In this document: piece by piece, positions 9,311 through 22,248 of the stretch | Position numbering within the stretch: position 1 is the stretch's first letter | Layout: every line of letters begins with the position of its first letter | Source: Aeromonas bivalvium | GTDB taxonomy: Bacteria; Pseudomonadota; Gammaproteobacteria; Enterobacterales; Aeromonadaceae | Assembly (NCBI RefSeq): GCF_000819765.1 | Contig: NZ_CDBT01000035.1 | Location: forward strand, 63,678 to 127,677 | Direction of reading: 5' to 3' | Length of the DNA: 64,000 bases | Position numbers and translations under genes: made by a program | The notes under the pieces: model-generated | The model's input: the letters and a program-made list of their open reading frames with translations, nothing else | The model's database searches: none | Told to the model about the DNA's origin: nothing

Positions 9311-10237
9311 TCAAGCATTCACGGTATGGGTGGCGACGATATTGGTGCCGGCTTCCCCCTTGAGGATGGCGAGGCCATCTTCCAGGGAGCCTATGCCGAC
9401 CATGCCGCCGGTTGCCTTGACGAATTCACAGGAGGCTTCGACCTTGGGCCCCATGGAGCCTGCGTCGAACTTGACCCCGGCCAGCTCGTCCGGGCTGGTG
9501 ACTCGCAGCGGGTGCTGGGTCGGCTTGCCCCAGTCCAGATAGACGGCATCGGCGTCGGTCAGGATCAGCAGGGCGTCGGCCTTGATCTGCTTGGCCAGGT
9601 AGGCGGCAGACATGTCCTTGTCGATGACGGCTTCGATGCCGGTCAGGCTCTGGCCATCCCAAGTCACCGGGATGCCACCACCACCGGTACAGATGATGAG
9701 GTGGCCCTGGGCGATCAGGGTTTCGATGGCATCGCCTTCGACGATGCGCCGGGGCAGCGGGGACGGCACCACGCGGCGAAAGAAGTTGCCGTCAGCCTTG
9801 ACCACCCAGTGCTTCTCGGCCGCCAGGGCGCGGGCTTCAGCCTCTTCATAGACGGGGCCGATGAACTTGGTCGGATTGGCAAACGCCGGATCCTTGGGGT
9901 CGACCTGCACCTGGGTCAGCAGGGCGGTGACGTTGCGGCTCGGCATCAGGTTCTTCAATTCCTGGATCAGCATGTAGCCGATCATGCCCTGGGACTCGGC
10001 TCCCAGTACATCCAGTGGATAGGGGGAGACCTTGGTGTAGGCACTGTTCTGCAGGGCCAGCAGGCCCACTTGCGGGCCGTTGCCGTGCACCAGCACCACG
10101 TTGTACTCCTCGGCAATCCGGGCGATGGTCTTGGCGGCGGTGGCGATGTTCTTGCGCTGGATGTCGGCCTCGAGGGGCTCACCACGGCGGAGCAGGGCAT
10201 TGCCCCCCAGGGCGACGACGACAGTTGGTTTTTTCAT
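9311..10237 (-). CDS. arcC: Carbamate kinase
   Basis: Makes ATP from carbamoyl phosphate and ADP, the energy-yielding last step of the arginine deiminase pathway. The 308-residue amino-acid-kinase fold shows the N-terminal [14 protein letters not shown] phosphate loop, VHGNGPQVG, the CTGGGGIPV segment and the [10 protein letters not shown] motif. ATG 10237 begins [12 protein letters not shown]; an upstream in-frame start would add 25 residues absent from the family. It follows arcA after 61 bp in the same transcript. Confidence 0.96.
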   Translation of the reverse strand: MKKPTVVVALGGNALLRRGEPLEADIQRKNIATAAKTIARIAEEYNVVLVHGNGPQVGLLALQNSAYTKVSPYPLDVLGAESQGMIGYMLIQELKNLMPSRNVTALLTQVQVDPKDPAFANPTKFIGPVYEEAEARALAAEKHWVVKADGNFFRRVVPSPLPRRIVEGDAIETLIAQGHLIICTGGGGIPVTWDGQSLTGIEAVIDKDMSAAYLAKQIKADALLILTDADAVYLDWGKPTQHPLRVTSPDELAGVKFDAGSMGPKVEASCEFVKATGGMVGIGSLEDGLAILKGEAGTNIVATHTVNA

Positions 10238-10298
10238 GGTCTGGTTCTCGTTTCGCTGGAGAAGTGGCGCCCGCCTCTGCCGGCGCCACACCTTGTTG

Positions 10299-11519
10299 TC
10301 AGATGCCGTCACGTTCCATCGGGCAGCTCATGCAGCGGGCACCGCCGCGGCCACGGCCCAGCTCGTTACCCGGAATGGAGAGCACTGTGATGCCGGCCTT
10401 GTCGTATTTCTCGTTGGTGTAGGTGTTGCCCTCGTAGCCCACCACCACGCCGGGGCGCACGGTCAGCACGTTGTTGGCGTCGTTCCACTGCTCGCGCTCG
10501 GCCTCGAAGCTGTCACCGCCTGTGGTGATGAGCTTGAGCTGATCCACCCCCAGCGCCTGCTCGATGGCGGTGACGAAGTAACCCTCTTCCTTGATCTTCA
10601 TACCGGTGGCGCCACCCGGGGTCAGGCTCCAGCAGTTCACATCCTTGCGGATCACTTCCGGATAGACGGAGAAGGTGTCTATGTCCATGTGGGTCATGAC
10701 GGTATCCAGGTGCATGCAGCTGCGGTGTTTCGGCAGTTCCATGGCGATGACCTGCTTGGCCTGGCCATGCTTGAACAGGCTGCGGGCCAGGTGTTCCACC
10801 CCTTGCGGCGTGGTGCGCTCGGACATGCCGATCAGCACGGCGCCGCGGCCTATGACCAGGACGTCGCCCCCTTCGATGGTGGCATTGTCATAGTCGCGAT
10901 CCTCGTCACCGAAGTATTTGATGAAGTCCTGACCGGCGAACTGGGGATGCCAGCGGTAGATGGCCTTCACATGGTTGGTCTCGCGGCGGCGGGCGGCCTT
11001 GGCCATGGGGTTGATGGAGACGCCGCCATAGACCCAGCAGGAGGTGTCACGGGTGAACAGATGGTTGGGCAGTGGCTCTATGATGAAATCGCTCGGAGCG
11101 TGCATGCCCACCACCATGTTGACGCCGCTGAACGGCATCTCGCCGTAGGTCAGGCCGCCGGAGAGGATGCGGGCCAGCTCGCGATGGGGCATGTCCGCCA
11201 GGAAGCAGCGCACGTCATTGGCAAGGGAAGGTCCGAGACGATAATCGGAGATCTGATGTTGCAACAGCCAGGCCTTGGCTTCCGGCACATCCAGGGTCTC
11301 GGCCAGCAGCTTGGTCAGCAGGAACACCTCGACATTCTGATCCCGCAGCACCTGGGCGAACTTGTCATGCTCTTCACCGGCCCGCTCAACGGAGAGGACA
11401 TCGTCAAACAGCAGATCCTGGCAATTGGAAGGGGTCAGGCGCTTGAGGCTGAGATTGGGGCGATGCAACATGACGCGGCGCAACTGGCCAACTTCAGAAC
11501 CTACATAAAATTTGCTCAT
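10299..11519 (-). CDS. arcA: Arginine deiminase
   Basis: Hydrolyses arginine to citrulline and ammonia, giving ATP in anaerobiosis and protection from acid. The 406-residue product has the guanidino-modifying-enzyme signatures [18 protein letters not shown] and MHLDTVMT, and the catalytic cysteine near the C-terminus in [11 protein letters not shown]. Start ATG 11519 ([11 protein letters not shown]) fits the family, though its ribosome site is weak. It is the first gene of the operon; a long, unusually AT-rich region precedes it and probably holds the promoter and ArgR sites. Confidence 0.96.
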   Translation of the reverse strand: MSKFYVGSEVGQLRRVMLHRPNLSLKRLTPSNCQDLLFDDVLSVERAGEEHDKFAQVLRDQNVEVFLLTKLLAETLDVPEAKAWLLQHQISDYRLGPSLANDVRCFLADMPHRELARILSGGLTYGEMPFSGVNMVVGMHAPSDFIIEPLPNHLFTRDTSCWVYGGVSINPMAKAARRRETNHVKAIYRWHPQFAGQDFIKYFGDEDRDYDNATIEGGDVLVIGRGAVLIGMSERTTPQGVEHLARSLFKHGQAKQVIAMELPKHRSCMHLDTVMTHMDIDTFSVYPEVIRKDVNCWSLTPGGATGMKIKEEGYFVTAIEQALGVDQLKLITTGGDSFEAEREQWNDANNVLTVRPGVVVGYEGNTYTNEKYDKAGITVLSIPGNELGRGRGGARCMSCPMERDGI

Positions 11520-12222
11520 GGTTATATTCCGTCTCTTGGGGTCCATGCGAGTGATTGAATAGACTCCTTCTATTCTTTCTCATGGCTCAGGCGGGATATT
11601 CTTTATATAGGGTACTTGGCTTGTGCTCTATCCTGCCTATGCCTTTCGAGATAGAGGTTAGGCCTGCAAAAACACCAAAACTTAGAGATGGGTCACATTC
11701 AGTCCAGGTTGAATAAAATGCAGTGTGTTTGTTTGAAGCCACCGACATAACTGTCAATTCATCCAGCTCAGCCTCCGCATTCATATTCATTTATTCATCA
11801 TTTTATTCTTTTCTTCGCAGTCACCCCCCTCCAGCAAACCAGTATCAAACAAGCAACAAAGGATAGCATTACCGTTTAAATACAATGAATTAGATATAAA
11901 TTGGCGAGGTGCGCAGCTTTATATGCAAGCCTTTGCATTTTTCACTCGGAATCACGGGGAAGATGTCGGGATAAAAAGTCATCCCTGTGGGGTTTGGTGC
12001 ATAGATATTTTCTTGTCCTGGATCAAGGCAAAGGGATCAGACCAACGGGGAGAGGCATGTCCGCCCCAGTCCCCAGGGGGCTTCGCGGCTGGCTATGCAA
12101 TAAAATCGCATCTTGTCGGCGCGACGCTTCGCGACCCCCCTCTCAACTATTTTGAAACTTTTTTCATTAGTTGAATTTATGCCAAATCCTTGCGGTGAGG
12201 TCCGGCTCAACTTAACTAAAAA
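11520..12222. other. AT-rich intergenic region with candidate arc promoter and ArgR half-sites
   Basis: About 700 bp without a convincing gene, much more AT-rich than its surroundings. On the minus strand a TATATA element lies near 11606. ATTCA repeats occur at about 11779-11797, resembling halves of the 18-bp ArgR box. A 67-codon minus-strand ORF (11587-11790) has no ribosome site or recognisable family and is not called. No clear FNR box was found here. Confidence 0.4.
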
Positions 12223-12238
12223 AGTGATCCGGATCACA
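12223..12238 (+). promoter_or_regulatory. CRP-binding site
   Basis: AGTGA-N6-TCACA matches the CRP consensus TGTGA-N6-TCACA at nine of ten core bases. It lies 56 bp before the start codon of the small secreted protein, so cAMP-CRP control is likely. Confidence 0.65.
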
Positions 12239-12293
12239 ACGGTATCCATATGACGTTAACGCTTCCGTCATCAATGTCATCAAGGAGAGCTCC

Positions 12294-12470
12294 ATGAACA
12301 TCAAACCCCTGCTTCTGCTCGTCGCCCTGGTTCTGCCCATGACCCCCACCCTGGCTCGGGCCGACGGCGCCCAGGCCATGCCGCTGGTGGTCTGCCATGT
12401 GGACAATAAGCCACAGATGCTGGTGCCCGAGTATGTCTGCATCTGGCACGGCGGGCGCCAGCACTACTAA
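12294..12470 (+). CDS. Small secreted protein of unknown function
   Basis: A 58-residue ORF with AAGGAG six bases before ATG 12294. Residues 1-23 form a typical Sec signal peptide: MNIK, a leucine-rich core and ARA at the cleavage site. The mature peptide would have about 35 residues with two cysteines (VVCHV and YVCIW) and a His/Tyr-rich end (WHGGRQHY). The cysteines could form a disulfide in the periplasm or outside the cell. The family is not recognised. A CRP site lies directly upstream, so expression may respond to carbon supply. Confidence 0.75.
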   Translation: MNIKPLLLLVALVLPMTPTLARADGAQAMPLVVCHVDNKPQMLVPEYVCIWHGGRQHY

Positions 12471-12474
12471 GCAA

Positions 12475-12504
12475 GACAAGGGGAGGTTCGCCTCCTCTCT
12501 TGTC
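12475..12504 (+). terminator. Hairpin after the small secreted protein gene
   Basis: GGAGG-TTCG-CCTCC extended by GACAAG/CTTGTC forms a hairpin five bases past the stop. A T run is lacking, so terminator function is uncertain. Confidence 0.45.
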
Positions 12505-12896
12505 CCCAGCCTCTCTTTCCTTCTTCCCCTTTTCCGCTTCGCCGTTTCGACGCCAGACCAGGACCATATAGCCGCTCTGTCGCGGCCCTTGTCACGGATA
12601 CCCCCAGATCTTCCCTCTGTTCCGATCACTGCCATGCACCTTCCCCGGCCTCTCTCCCGCCATCCTGAGCCAAGGGTGAGTCCAGGCGATCTGACCCGGC
12701 TTGGGCGAGCGCGAGGGGCGTGTAAGACATTCGCCATTCGTGGCGAGAGAGATCGCCCTGCCGCCAGGCTGTCATAATCGGATTGATGCGTGTTAAATGC
12801 GCCGGCAAGAATCATTAACCACATGATCTTGTTGATATAAAGTGCATTACATCGGCCAATGAGAACGAATCCATCAAAACGTTTTTCAGTATGGCG
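12505..12896 (+). promoter_or_regulatory. Upstream region of the CsrB-family RNA
   Basis: No gene is seen here. A TGTAAGA element at 12721-12727 matches half of the GacA/UvrY box TGTAAG-N6-CTTACA. It lies about 210 bp upstream of the proposed RNA start, similar to the distant activator sites known for csr/rsm RNA genes. The second half-site is poor. An AT-rich stretch (12826-12850) could bend DNA or bind IHF. Confidence 0.4.
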
Positions 12897-12924
12897 TTGT
12901 GGGCGGGTCGAAAATCCTTATAGT
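12897..12924 (+). promoter_or_regulatory. Promoter of the CsrB-family RNA
   Basis: -35 TTGTGG, 16-bp spacer, -10 TATAGT. This places the RNA start near 12931, just before the first GGA motif. Confidence 0.55.
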
Positions 12925-12930
12925 TACTCC

Positions 12931-13204
12931 TGCACGGACGCAGTCGAAGTCAATCAGGAAGATTGGCTGCCAGGGTTAGGCAAATGGACTCACCACAGGA
13001 TGTGGTAAAGGACACCTCCCAGGACGGAGAAAGTGCGACGGGAATGGATGACTCGTCAGGCCATGATGGCTAAAGGACACCCCAAAGGATTGGGAAGGGG
13101 AAACCTAAAGGAAGAGGTATAGTCAGGGATTGCAGGGAGCAACTTCGTTCACGGATATGAACGATAAGACTATCGGGGGCGACGCAAGTCGCCCCCATCT
13201 TTTT
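12931..13204 (+). ncRNA. csrB: CsrB-family regulatory RNA
   Basis: This stretch of about 274 nt has no ORF but carries about 16 GGA motifs, many in hairpin loops as AGGA or CAGGA, the binding sites that let CsrB titrate the translational regulator CsrA. Two blocks are near-identical to E. coli CsrB: AAAGGACACCTCC-CAGGA and GCAGGGAGCAAC close to the 3' end. It ends in a strong terminator (stem GGGGGCGAC/GTCGCCCCC, loop GCAA, then TCTTTTT). The 5' end is predicted from the promoter and may be off by a few bases. Confidence 0.93.
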
Positions 13205-13224
13205 GCCTCTTTTTTCGCCCATCC

Positions 13225-13390
13225 CCTGCCGCGACACCGATGCCGCAAACCGCCGGCATCCCATTGGCTTTTCCCCGCCCCCCTTCCTGCGACACCGATG
13301 CCGCAAGCCGCCGGCATCCCATTGGCTTTTTCCCGCCCCTTTTCCTGCGACGCCGATGCAGCGAGCCGCCTGCACCTGTTTATCCCCTTG
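13225..13390. repeat. 58-bp tandem repeat, about 2.7 copies
   Basis: Copies align from 13231, 13289 and 13347, giving an exact 58-bp period. The first two are nearly identical and the third has diverged. Copies one and two contain the inverted repeat GATGCC...GGCATC, so each could form a hairpin. The array lies between the CsrB terminator and the end of the downstream chemoreceptor gene. No resemblance to a neighbouring gene was seen. Confidence 0.85.
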
Positions 13391-13480
13391 TCAGCTCCTG
13401 CCACGGCGCCAATGAAAAGGGCAGCCTGGGCCGCCCTCTCGTCTCCTGTTGTCGATTTCCGCCCCATGGGGACGGCTGCC

Positions 13481-15214
13481 TCATGCCAGCCGAAAATGCG
13501 CCACTATCCGGCCCAGTCGGTCATAGGTCTGCCGCATCGCCCCCGCGCTCGCCACCGTGTCCTCGCCATTGCCCTTGAGCTGGCGGATCACCTCGGCGAT
13601 GGCCGTCATGTTGCGATTGATCTCCTCGGCCACCGCGCTCTGCTGTTCGGCGGCGGTGGCAATCTGGGTGGTGAGGCCATTGATCGCTACCACCTCCCCC
13701 ATCATCACATCGAGCGAGTCATTGACCCGGGTGGTGTTCTCGGCCGCACTCTGACAACGCTGACGCGTCAGCGACATGGCGTCGACCAGGCTCGCGCTGC
13801 CCCGCTGCAACCTGGTCAGCATGGTCTGGATCTCCGCCGTGCTCTGCTGGGTGCGCCCAGCGAGGGAGCGTACCTCGTCGGCTACCACTGCGAACCCACG
13901 GCCCTGTTCACCGGCCCGGGCCGCCTCGATGGCGGCGTTCAGCGCCAGCAGGTTAGTCTGCTCGGCGATGCTGCCGATGACCCCCAGCACCGAGCCTATC
14001 TGCTGTACTTCCTGCTGCATGGCCTGGACCGATCCCGCCGTCGCTTCCACCTCCGCAACCAGCGCCATCACGCTGTTCATGGCACCATCCACCACCTCCC
14101 GCGTCGCGTTCGCCAGCTGCTCGCTCTGCATGGTCAGGTGCGCCGTGTCGGCGGCGCTGCGGGAGACGGAGGCAGCGGTGGCGCTCATCTCGTTGACCGC
14201 GGTCACCACCTGCTCCGTCTCGTTGACATGGGTCATGAGCAGCTGCTGGGCGGTTCGGGTCTGGCCGGTCAGACCACCTATGTCGTCATGGAGCTGGCCG
14301 CTGGCCTGGCTCACCTCCTGCATCCTCTCCTGCAACTGGGCGATGAAGCGGTTGATGCCAGCGGAGATCTGGCCGAGATCATCCTTGCTGGTCACCGCCA
14401 GACGGCGAGTCAGATCACCATTTCCCTCACCGAGGGCCAGCACCAGCCCCTTGAGGGAGAGGATGGGTCGGTAGGCGAGGTTGAGCGCCACCATGGCCAG
14501 CGCCATCACCACCAGGGCGACGGCGAGCAGGGCCAGGGTGATCTTGCCATTGATGGCCTGGGTCATGGTGCGGATATAGTCGAGATCCACATAGCCGGTC
14601 AGGGTCCACTGGCTGCCACGAATGTCCAGCTGGTTGGGACGAGACTCGCTCTCTCCCTTGGGCTTGCTGCTGTAGAGCAGCTGGCCCTGGCTGTCGGCCA
14701 GCGCGAAGGAGCGCCCCTCCCCGCTCATCTCTGCCAGCAGGCGCTGGAATTCGCTCATGTCGAGGTAGTAAAGGTAGGCAGAGTCGGCACCTCGGGGCAC
14801 CAATATGGTGATGACCGGCTTGCCATCCAGCTGCTCCAGCGGGCTGACGGTGATCCGGTTGTTGGCCTCGGGGATCAGCTTGCGCAGGGCATCGACCCTG
14901 GCCTTGTCGTTGATGACACCGTTCACGTCGAAGGCCATGTCGCCGATCACCTTGACGATGTTGTGAAAGCCGGTCTCTTCCAGGGTCTTCTTGACGTTGG
15001 TCACCCCGAAGTTGAGGTTGGCCGCCAGCAGGATTTTCTGGTTGATGTCCCCCGCCAGCTTCTCCTTGACCAGGGCTATCTGTTCATTGATGTTCTGGGT
15101 GGACTGGGTGCGGATGTAACCACTGATGAAGTGGTTCACACTGAGCCAGGCGGTGGCGATGGTGACCAGAATGGCCAGCAACAGGAGTGCATATATCTTG
15201 ATCTTGAACGCCAT
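13481..15214 (-). CDS. Methyl-accepting chemotaxis protein linked to the mgl operon
   Basis: A 577-residue chemoreceptor. It has an N-terminal membrane helix (about residues 5-25), a periplasmic sensor of about 245 residues, a second membrane helix (about 273-295), HAMP, and a signalling domain with the tip [23 protein letters not shown] 15214 has TTGGAGG five bases upstream; an earlier in-frame ATG would add 14 polar residues before the helix. It begins 54 bp after mglC on the same strand with no terminator between, so it is probably the last gene of mglBAC. That suggests it senses galactose/glucose, directly or through MglB, as Trg does in E. coli. Confidence 0.93.
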   Translation of the reverse strand: MAFKIKIYALLLLAILVTIATAWLSVNHFISGYIRTQSTQNINEQIALVKEKLAGDINQKILLAANLNFGVTNVKKTLEETGFHNIVKVIGDMAFDVNGVINDKARVDALRKLIPEANNRITVSPLEQLDGKPVITILVPRGADSAYLYYLDMSEFQRLLAEMSGEGRSFALADSQGQLLYSSKPKGESESRPNQLDIRGSQWTLTGYVDLDYIRTMTQAINGKITLALLAVALVVMALAMVALNLAYRPILSLKGLVLALGEGNGDLTRRLAVTSKDDLGQISAGINRFIAQLQERMQEVSQASGQLHDDIGGLTGQTRTAQQLLMTHVNETEQVVTAVNEMSATAASVSRSAADTAHLTMQSEQLANATREVVDGAMNSVMALVAEVEATAGSVQAMQQEVQQIGSVLGVIGSIAEQTNLLALNAAIEAARAGEQGRGFAVVADEVRSLAGRTQQSTAEIQTMLTRLQRGSASLVDAMSLTRQRCQSAAENTTRVNDSLDVMMGEVVAINGLTTQIATAAEQQSAVAEEINRNMTAIAEVIRQLKGNGEDTVASAGAMRQTYDRLGRIVAHFRLA

Positions 15215-15268
15215 GGAACCTCCAACAGAAAACGCAGGCTCAGCCTGCGTCTTCAACTTATCCCCTGT

Positions 15269-16279
15269 TTACTTCTTCTTGGCGTACTTCATCGAGTCCA
15301 GCGCCACCGCCAATATGATGATGCCGCCCTTGATGATGAACTGCCAGTAAGGGCTGACCCCGATATAGGTCAAACCGTAGTTGATCAGGGTGAAGATGAG
15401 CACGCCGGTGATCACACCCGCGACCGTTCCCACACCACCGGCAAACGACACGCCGCCCACCACGCAGGCCGCGATGGCGTCCAGCTCGTACATGAAGCCG
15501 AGGTTGTTGGTGGCACTGCCGACCCGGCCCGCCTCCAGCATGCCGCCGAAGGCATAGAAGACCCCGGCCAGGGCATAGATGATCACCAGGTTCACCGCCA
15601 CGTTGACCCCGGAGACCTTGGCCGCCTCAGGGTTGCCGCCGATGGCGAAGATGTTCTTGCCAAAGCGGGTCTTGTTCCACAGCACCCAGACGAAGACGCT
15701 GGCGATGGCCGCGTAGAAGGTCAGGTACGACAGCTTGAAGCCACCTATCCGGATGAAGCCCTGGGCAAAGCTGGAGAAGCGGGGGTCGAAACCGGCCACC
15801 GGCGACGCCCCTACCGAGTCAAAGTAGAGGGAGTTGATGCCGTAGACGATGATCATGGTGCCCAGAGTGGTGATGAAGGGCGTCACGTTCAGGTAGGCGA
15901 CGATCAGGCCGTTGACCAGGCCAATCAGGGCACCCACGGCACACACCAGCAGGATCACCGCCGGGATGGGCACCTCCCCCAGGCTGGGGAACACCTTGTT
16001 GACGTTGGTCAGGGCCTGCAACATGGTGGCGGCGATGAGTGCCGCCAGACCGACCTGGCGGCCGGCCGAGAGATCCGTCCCCTGGGTGATGATGATGCCC
16101 GCCACCCCGAGGGCGATGATGACCCGCACCGAGGACTGGGTCAGTATGTTGCTGAGGTTGGTGAGGCTGAGGAAGGAGGGTTCCTGGATCACGATGACCA
16201 TGAGCAGCACCAGCAACACCAGATAGATGGCGTTTTCCTTGAGCGCCTGCATCAGATTGAAATTTTTAGCCGACTCCAT
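15269..16279 (-). CDS. mglC: Galactose/methyl-galactoside ABC transporter permease
   Basis: Membrane subunit of the high-affinity galactose/glucose importer. Its 336 residues match E. coli MglC in length, with eight to ten hydrophobic helices and the RbsC/MglC-family motif GTDLSAGRQVGL. The TTLGTMIIVYGI and IGGNPEAAKVSG segments are typical of sugar permeases. It follows mglA after 16 bp with a GGAAGA ribosome site. Start ATG 16279. Confidence 0.96.
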   Translation of the reverse strand: MESAKNFNLMQALKENAIYLVLLVLLMVIVIQEPSFLSLTNLSNILTQSSVRVIIALGVAGIIITQGTDLSAGRQVGLAALIAATMLQALTNVNKVFPSLGEVPIPAVILLVCAVGALIGLVNGLIVAYLNVTPFITTLGTMIIVYGINSLYFDSVGASPVAGFDPRFSSFAQGFIRIGGFKLSYLTFYAAIASVFVWVLWNKTRFGKNIFAIGGNPEAAKVSGVNVAVNLVIIYALAGVFYAFGGMLEAGRVGSATNNLGFMYELDAIAACVVGGVSFAGGVGTVAGVITGVLIFTLINYGLTYIGVSPYWQFIIKGGIIILAVALDSMKYAKKK

Positions 16280-16295
16280 AAATGTCTTCCTGTCT

Positions 16296-17816
16296 CTAGA
16301 GGTACAGAGATGCCAGGCGCAGTATCTCGCTCTGGTCAGTTTCTTTGGTGTTGACGATCCCGGCGACCCGGCCGTTGCTCATGACCAGGATGCGGTCGGT
16401 GATCCCGAGCAGTTCGGGCATTTCGGACGAGATGATGATGATGCCCTTGTCCTTCTTCGCCAGCTCCAGGATGAGCTGGTAGATCTCGAACTTGGCCCCC
16501 ACGTCGATGCCGCGCGTCGGCTCGTCCAGCATCAGGATCTCCGGCTGGGTCAGCAGCCAGCGGCCTATGATCACCTTCTGCTGGTTGCCGCCGGAGAGGG
16601 AGCCAATCTGGGTCTGCTGGGTCGGGGTCTTGACCCGCATGGCGTCGATGACCCACTGGGTGTCGCTCTTCATCTTGTTGTTGCTGAGCAGCCCCATGGA
16701 ACCCTTGTAGTTGTCCATGTTGGCGATCAGGGAGTTGAAGGCGATGTCGAGACGGGAATAGATGCCGGTGGAACGGCGCTCCTCTGTCACCAGGGCGAAG
16801 CCGTTCAGGATGGCCTCGTGGGCCGTATGGTTCGCCACCACCTTGCCATGGATCCTGATGATCCCCGCGCTGTGGTCGCGAATGCCAAACAGGGTCTCGA
16901 CGATGTCGGTGCGTTTTGCCCCCACCAGACCGGCGATGCCGAGGATCTCCCCCTTGTGCAGGTTGAAGCTCACGTCCTGGATGGAGGGCTGGTTCTTGGC
17001 CGTCAGGTGCTCGACTTCGAGGATCACCTCTTTGGGCTGGTTGGTTTTTTCCGGGAAGCGCTGGGTCAGCTCGCGACCGACCATCATGCCGATGATCTGA
17101 TCCATGGTCATGCCCTCGAGGGGCTGGGTCGCCACCCACTGGCCATCCCGCAATATGGTGATCTCGTCACAGAGCTGGAAGATCTCCTCCATCTTGTGAG
17201 AGATGTAGACGATGCCGCACCCCTTGTCCTTCAACTTGTTGATGATCTTGAAGAGGTGGTTGACCTCCTTCTCGGTCAGGGAGGAGGTGGGTTCGTCCAT
17301 GATGACGATCTTGGCATCATAGGAGAATGCCTTGGCGATCTCGATCATCTGCATCTGGGACACCGACAGGGTGCCCACCTTGACCCGCGGGTCTATGTCG
17401 ATGTCCAGCTCGTCGAAGATGCGTCTGGTGTCGTCATACATCTTGTGGTGGTCGACAAACCAGCCCTTGGTGGGGTAGCGGCCGAGCCACATGTTGTCCA
17501 TCACGGTGCGCTGCAACACCAGGTTCAGCTCCTGGTGCACCATGGATACGCCGTTTTCCAGCGCCTCTTTGGACGAGGTGAAGTTGATCTCCTGTCCCTT
17601 GAAGAAGATCTTGCCCTGATCCTTCTCATAGATGCCGAACAGGCACTTGAGCAGCGTGGACTTCCCTGCGCCATTCTCGCCCATCAACGCATGCACAGAA
17701 TGAGGACGGACCCGTAAATTGACATTATCGAGTGCCTTGACGCCGGGAAAGCTCTTACTGACGTCAATCATCTCCAACAGCCATTCTGATTGTTGCTGTG
17801 TTGTCATATCAGCCAT
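16296..17816 (-). CDS. mglA: Galactose/methyl-galactoside ABC transporter ATP-binding protein
   Basis: Twin-cassette ATPase that powers MglC. The N-terminal domain has Walker [10 protein letters not shown], signature SVSQMQ and Walker B IVIMDEP. The C-terminal domain has a degenerate Walker A (GLVGAKRTD), signature LSGGNQQK and Walker B ILMLDEP, as in all sugar ATPases of this family. ATG 17816 gives 506 residues, the E. coli length. A GTG at 17849 would start inside a hairpin and was rejected; ATG 17807 is the alternative. Confidence 0.95.
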   Translation of the reverse strand: MADMTTQQQSEWLLEMIDVSKSFPGVKALDNVNLRVRPHSVHALMGENGAGKSTLLKCLFGIYEKDQGKIFFKGQEINFTSSKEALENGVSMVHQELNLVLQRTVMDNMWLGRYPTKGWFVDHHKMYDDTRRIFDELDIDIDPRVKVGTLSVSQMQMIEIAKAFSYDAKIVIMDEPTSSLTEKEVNHLFKIINKLKDKGCGIVYISHKMEEIFQLCDEITILRDGQWVATQPLEGMTMDQIIGMMVGRELTQRFPEKTNQPKEVILEVEHLTAKNQPSIQDVSFNLHKGEILGIAGLVGAKRTDIVETLFGIRDHSAGIIRIHGKVVANHTAHEAILNGFALVTEERRSTGIYSRLDIAFNSLIANMDNYKGSMGLLSNNKMKSDTQWVIDAMRVKTPTQQTQIGSLSGGNQQKVIIGRWLLTQPEILMLDEPTRGIDVGAKFEIYQLILELAKKDKGIIIISSEMPELLGITDRILVMSNGRVAGIVNTKETDQSEILRLASLYL

Positions 17817-17834
17817 CACATCTGGTTGAAGAGA

Positions 17835-17857
17835 GGGCAAGGGGGTCACCCTTGCCC
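17835..17857 (-). terminator. mglB-mglA intercistronic hairpin
   Basis: A 9-bp stem GGGCAAGGG/CCCTTGCCC lies between mglB and mglA. Such hairpins protect the upstream message and cut readthrough, giving more binding protein than transporter. On the minus strand it is followed by TCTCTTC, a weak U tract. Confidence 0.6.
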
Positions 17858-17869
17858 TGGAGGAGGGGA

Positions 17870-18856
17870 TTACTCGAATTGAGACAGGTTGTCTTTATCC
17901 ACACCCACGTAGGCTACGCGCACGACCTTGTCGACTATGTTCCAGTTGGTGCCTTCGCCGGCTGGCTTGCCTTCACCCAGATTCCTGGTCAGATCGAAGG
18001 TGGCCTTGGCCTGGTTGGCCGCATCGTTCAGCACTGTACCCGCCATGGCACCGCTCTTGACCATGGCCAGGGCTTCCGGCAGGGCATCGACGCCGAACAC
18101 AGGGATGGCGGTCTTGCCCTGGGCTTTCAGGGATTCAACAGCGCCCATTGCCATGCCGTCGTTGTTGGCGATGACCACTTCGATCTTGTTGGCGTTGGGG
18201 CCGGAGATCCAGGCGTCCATCTTGTCTTTCGCCATGGCGGTATCCCACATACCGGTATCCATGTGCAGCTGCTCTGTCTTGACGCCGCCGTCATTCAGGG
18301 TCTTGACGACGTAGGTGGTACGGGCTTCCGCATCCGGGTGGCCCGGCTCGCCCTTGAGCAGCACGAACTGGATGACGCCGTCCTTGTTCAGATCCCACTC
18401 GGGATGGGCAGCCCAGTGCTTGGCGATCAGCTGACCCTGGATGATGCCTGACTCCTTGGAGTCGGTGCCCACGTAGTAGGCCTTGTCATAGCTGGCCAGA
18501 TCGGCTGCGCTCGGCTCCTTGTTGTAGAAGACCACGGGGATCTCGTCGGCACGGGCCTTCTCGATCACGACAGGGGCCGCCGCCGGGTCGACCAGGTTGA
18601 TGGCCAGGGCTTTCACGCCCTTGGCCAGCAGCACGTCGATCTGGTCGTTCTGCTTGGACTGGTCGTTCTGGGAGTCATTCATCAGCAGCTCCACGCCGGG
18701 GTTGGCTGCCGCCTCCTTCTCGATGGCCTTGCGAACGACCGCCATGAAGTTGTCGTCGTACTTGTAGACGGTAACGCCCAGACGAGTGTCGGCCTGGGCG
18801 CTGGTCCCTGCGGTCAGTCCCATCAGCAGGGCGGCGACTGTCGTGATTTTTCTCAT
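17870..18856 (-). CDS. mglB: Galactose/glucose-binding periplasmic protein
   Basis: Periplasmic receptor of the Mgl importer and, in E. coli, of galactose chemotaxis. The 328-residue precursor has a Sec signal peptide ending at AQA (about residue 21). The mature protein shows ligand and calcium-site segments typical of Mgl[48 protein letters not shown] and FGVDALPEA. It heads the mglBAC-chemoreceptor transcript. A GalR/GalS operator and CRP-like TGTGA half-sites lie in the 230 bp upstream. Confidence 0.97.
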   Translation of the reverse strand: MRKITTVAALLMGLTAGTSAQADTRLGVTVYKYDDNFMAVVRKAIEKEAAANPGVELLMNDSQNDQSKQNDQIDVLLAKGVKALAINLVDPAAAPVVIEKARADEIPVVFYNKEPSAADLASYDKAYYVGTDSKESGIIQGQLIAKHWAAHPEWDLNKDGVIQFVLLKGEPGHPDAEARTTYVVKTLNDGGVKTEQLHMDTGMWDTAMAKDKMDAWISGPNANKIEVVIANNDGMAMGAVESLKAQGKTAIPVFGVDALPEALAMVKSGAMAGTVLNDAANQAKATFDLTRNLGEGKPAGEGTNWNIVDKVVRVAYVGVDKDNLSQFE

Positions 18857-18969
18857 TGTTATGCTCCGATGTGTCTATCTGTTTTGTAGGAAAGCGGTAC
18901 ACCCACTGAACCGGTGTGACGTTAATGTAATCAGGTTGTTGTGATCCTTTCTGTGATCCTGACGACAAA

Positions 18970-18985
18970 ATGAAAACGTTTACAC
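18970..18985 (-). promoter_or_regulatory. GalR/GalS operator upstream of mglB
   Basis: GTGTAAACGTTTTCAT on the minus strand matches the gal operator consensus GTGTAANCGNTTNCAC except at the last base. It lies about 115 bp before mglB. Nearby TGTGAT half-sites (18944-18960) may bind CRP. Confidence 0.8.
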
Positions 18986-19086
18986 TCTGTTACACAAGGC
19001 ATTATTTGATATAAAACAAATGGTTATATTAAATTCGCCTCACCAGCCCCGCTGTCGTGGGCCGGGTTTGACCAGGAGGATAGGAT

Positions 19087-22224
<3,138 letters not shown>

Positions 22225-22232
22225 TCACAAAG

Positions 22233-22248
22233 ATGTAAACGATTACAT
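22233..22248 (-). promoter_or_regulatory. GalR/GalS operator upstream of lacZ
   Basis: ATGTAAACGATTACAT is a near-perfect 16-bp palindrome matching the gal operator consensus. It lies 84 bp before the lacZ start. The other 240 bp up to galS hold no gene or clear terminator. Confidence 0.82.

Noticed and set aside
11587-11790. A 67-codon minus-strand ORF upstream of arcA
   Set aside because: It has no ribosome site, no signal or membrane segment and no family resemblance. It overlaps the likely arc control region.
12721-12737. Full GacA/UvrY palindrome upstream of csrB
   Set aside because: Only the TGTAAG half is present; the expected CTTACA half is not, so it is noted only as a half-site.
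13130-16354. A 1074-codon plus-strand open frame opposite the chemoreceptor and mglC
   Set aside because: It is antisense to two clear genes, has the His/Gly/Asp/Leu-rich composition of a shadow frame in GC-rich DNA, and lacks a ribosome site.
17816-17849. GTG at 17849 as the mglA start
   Set aside because: It lies inside the intercistronic hairpin and would add 11 residues; ATG 17816 gives the 506-residue family length.
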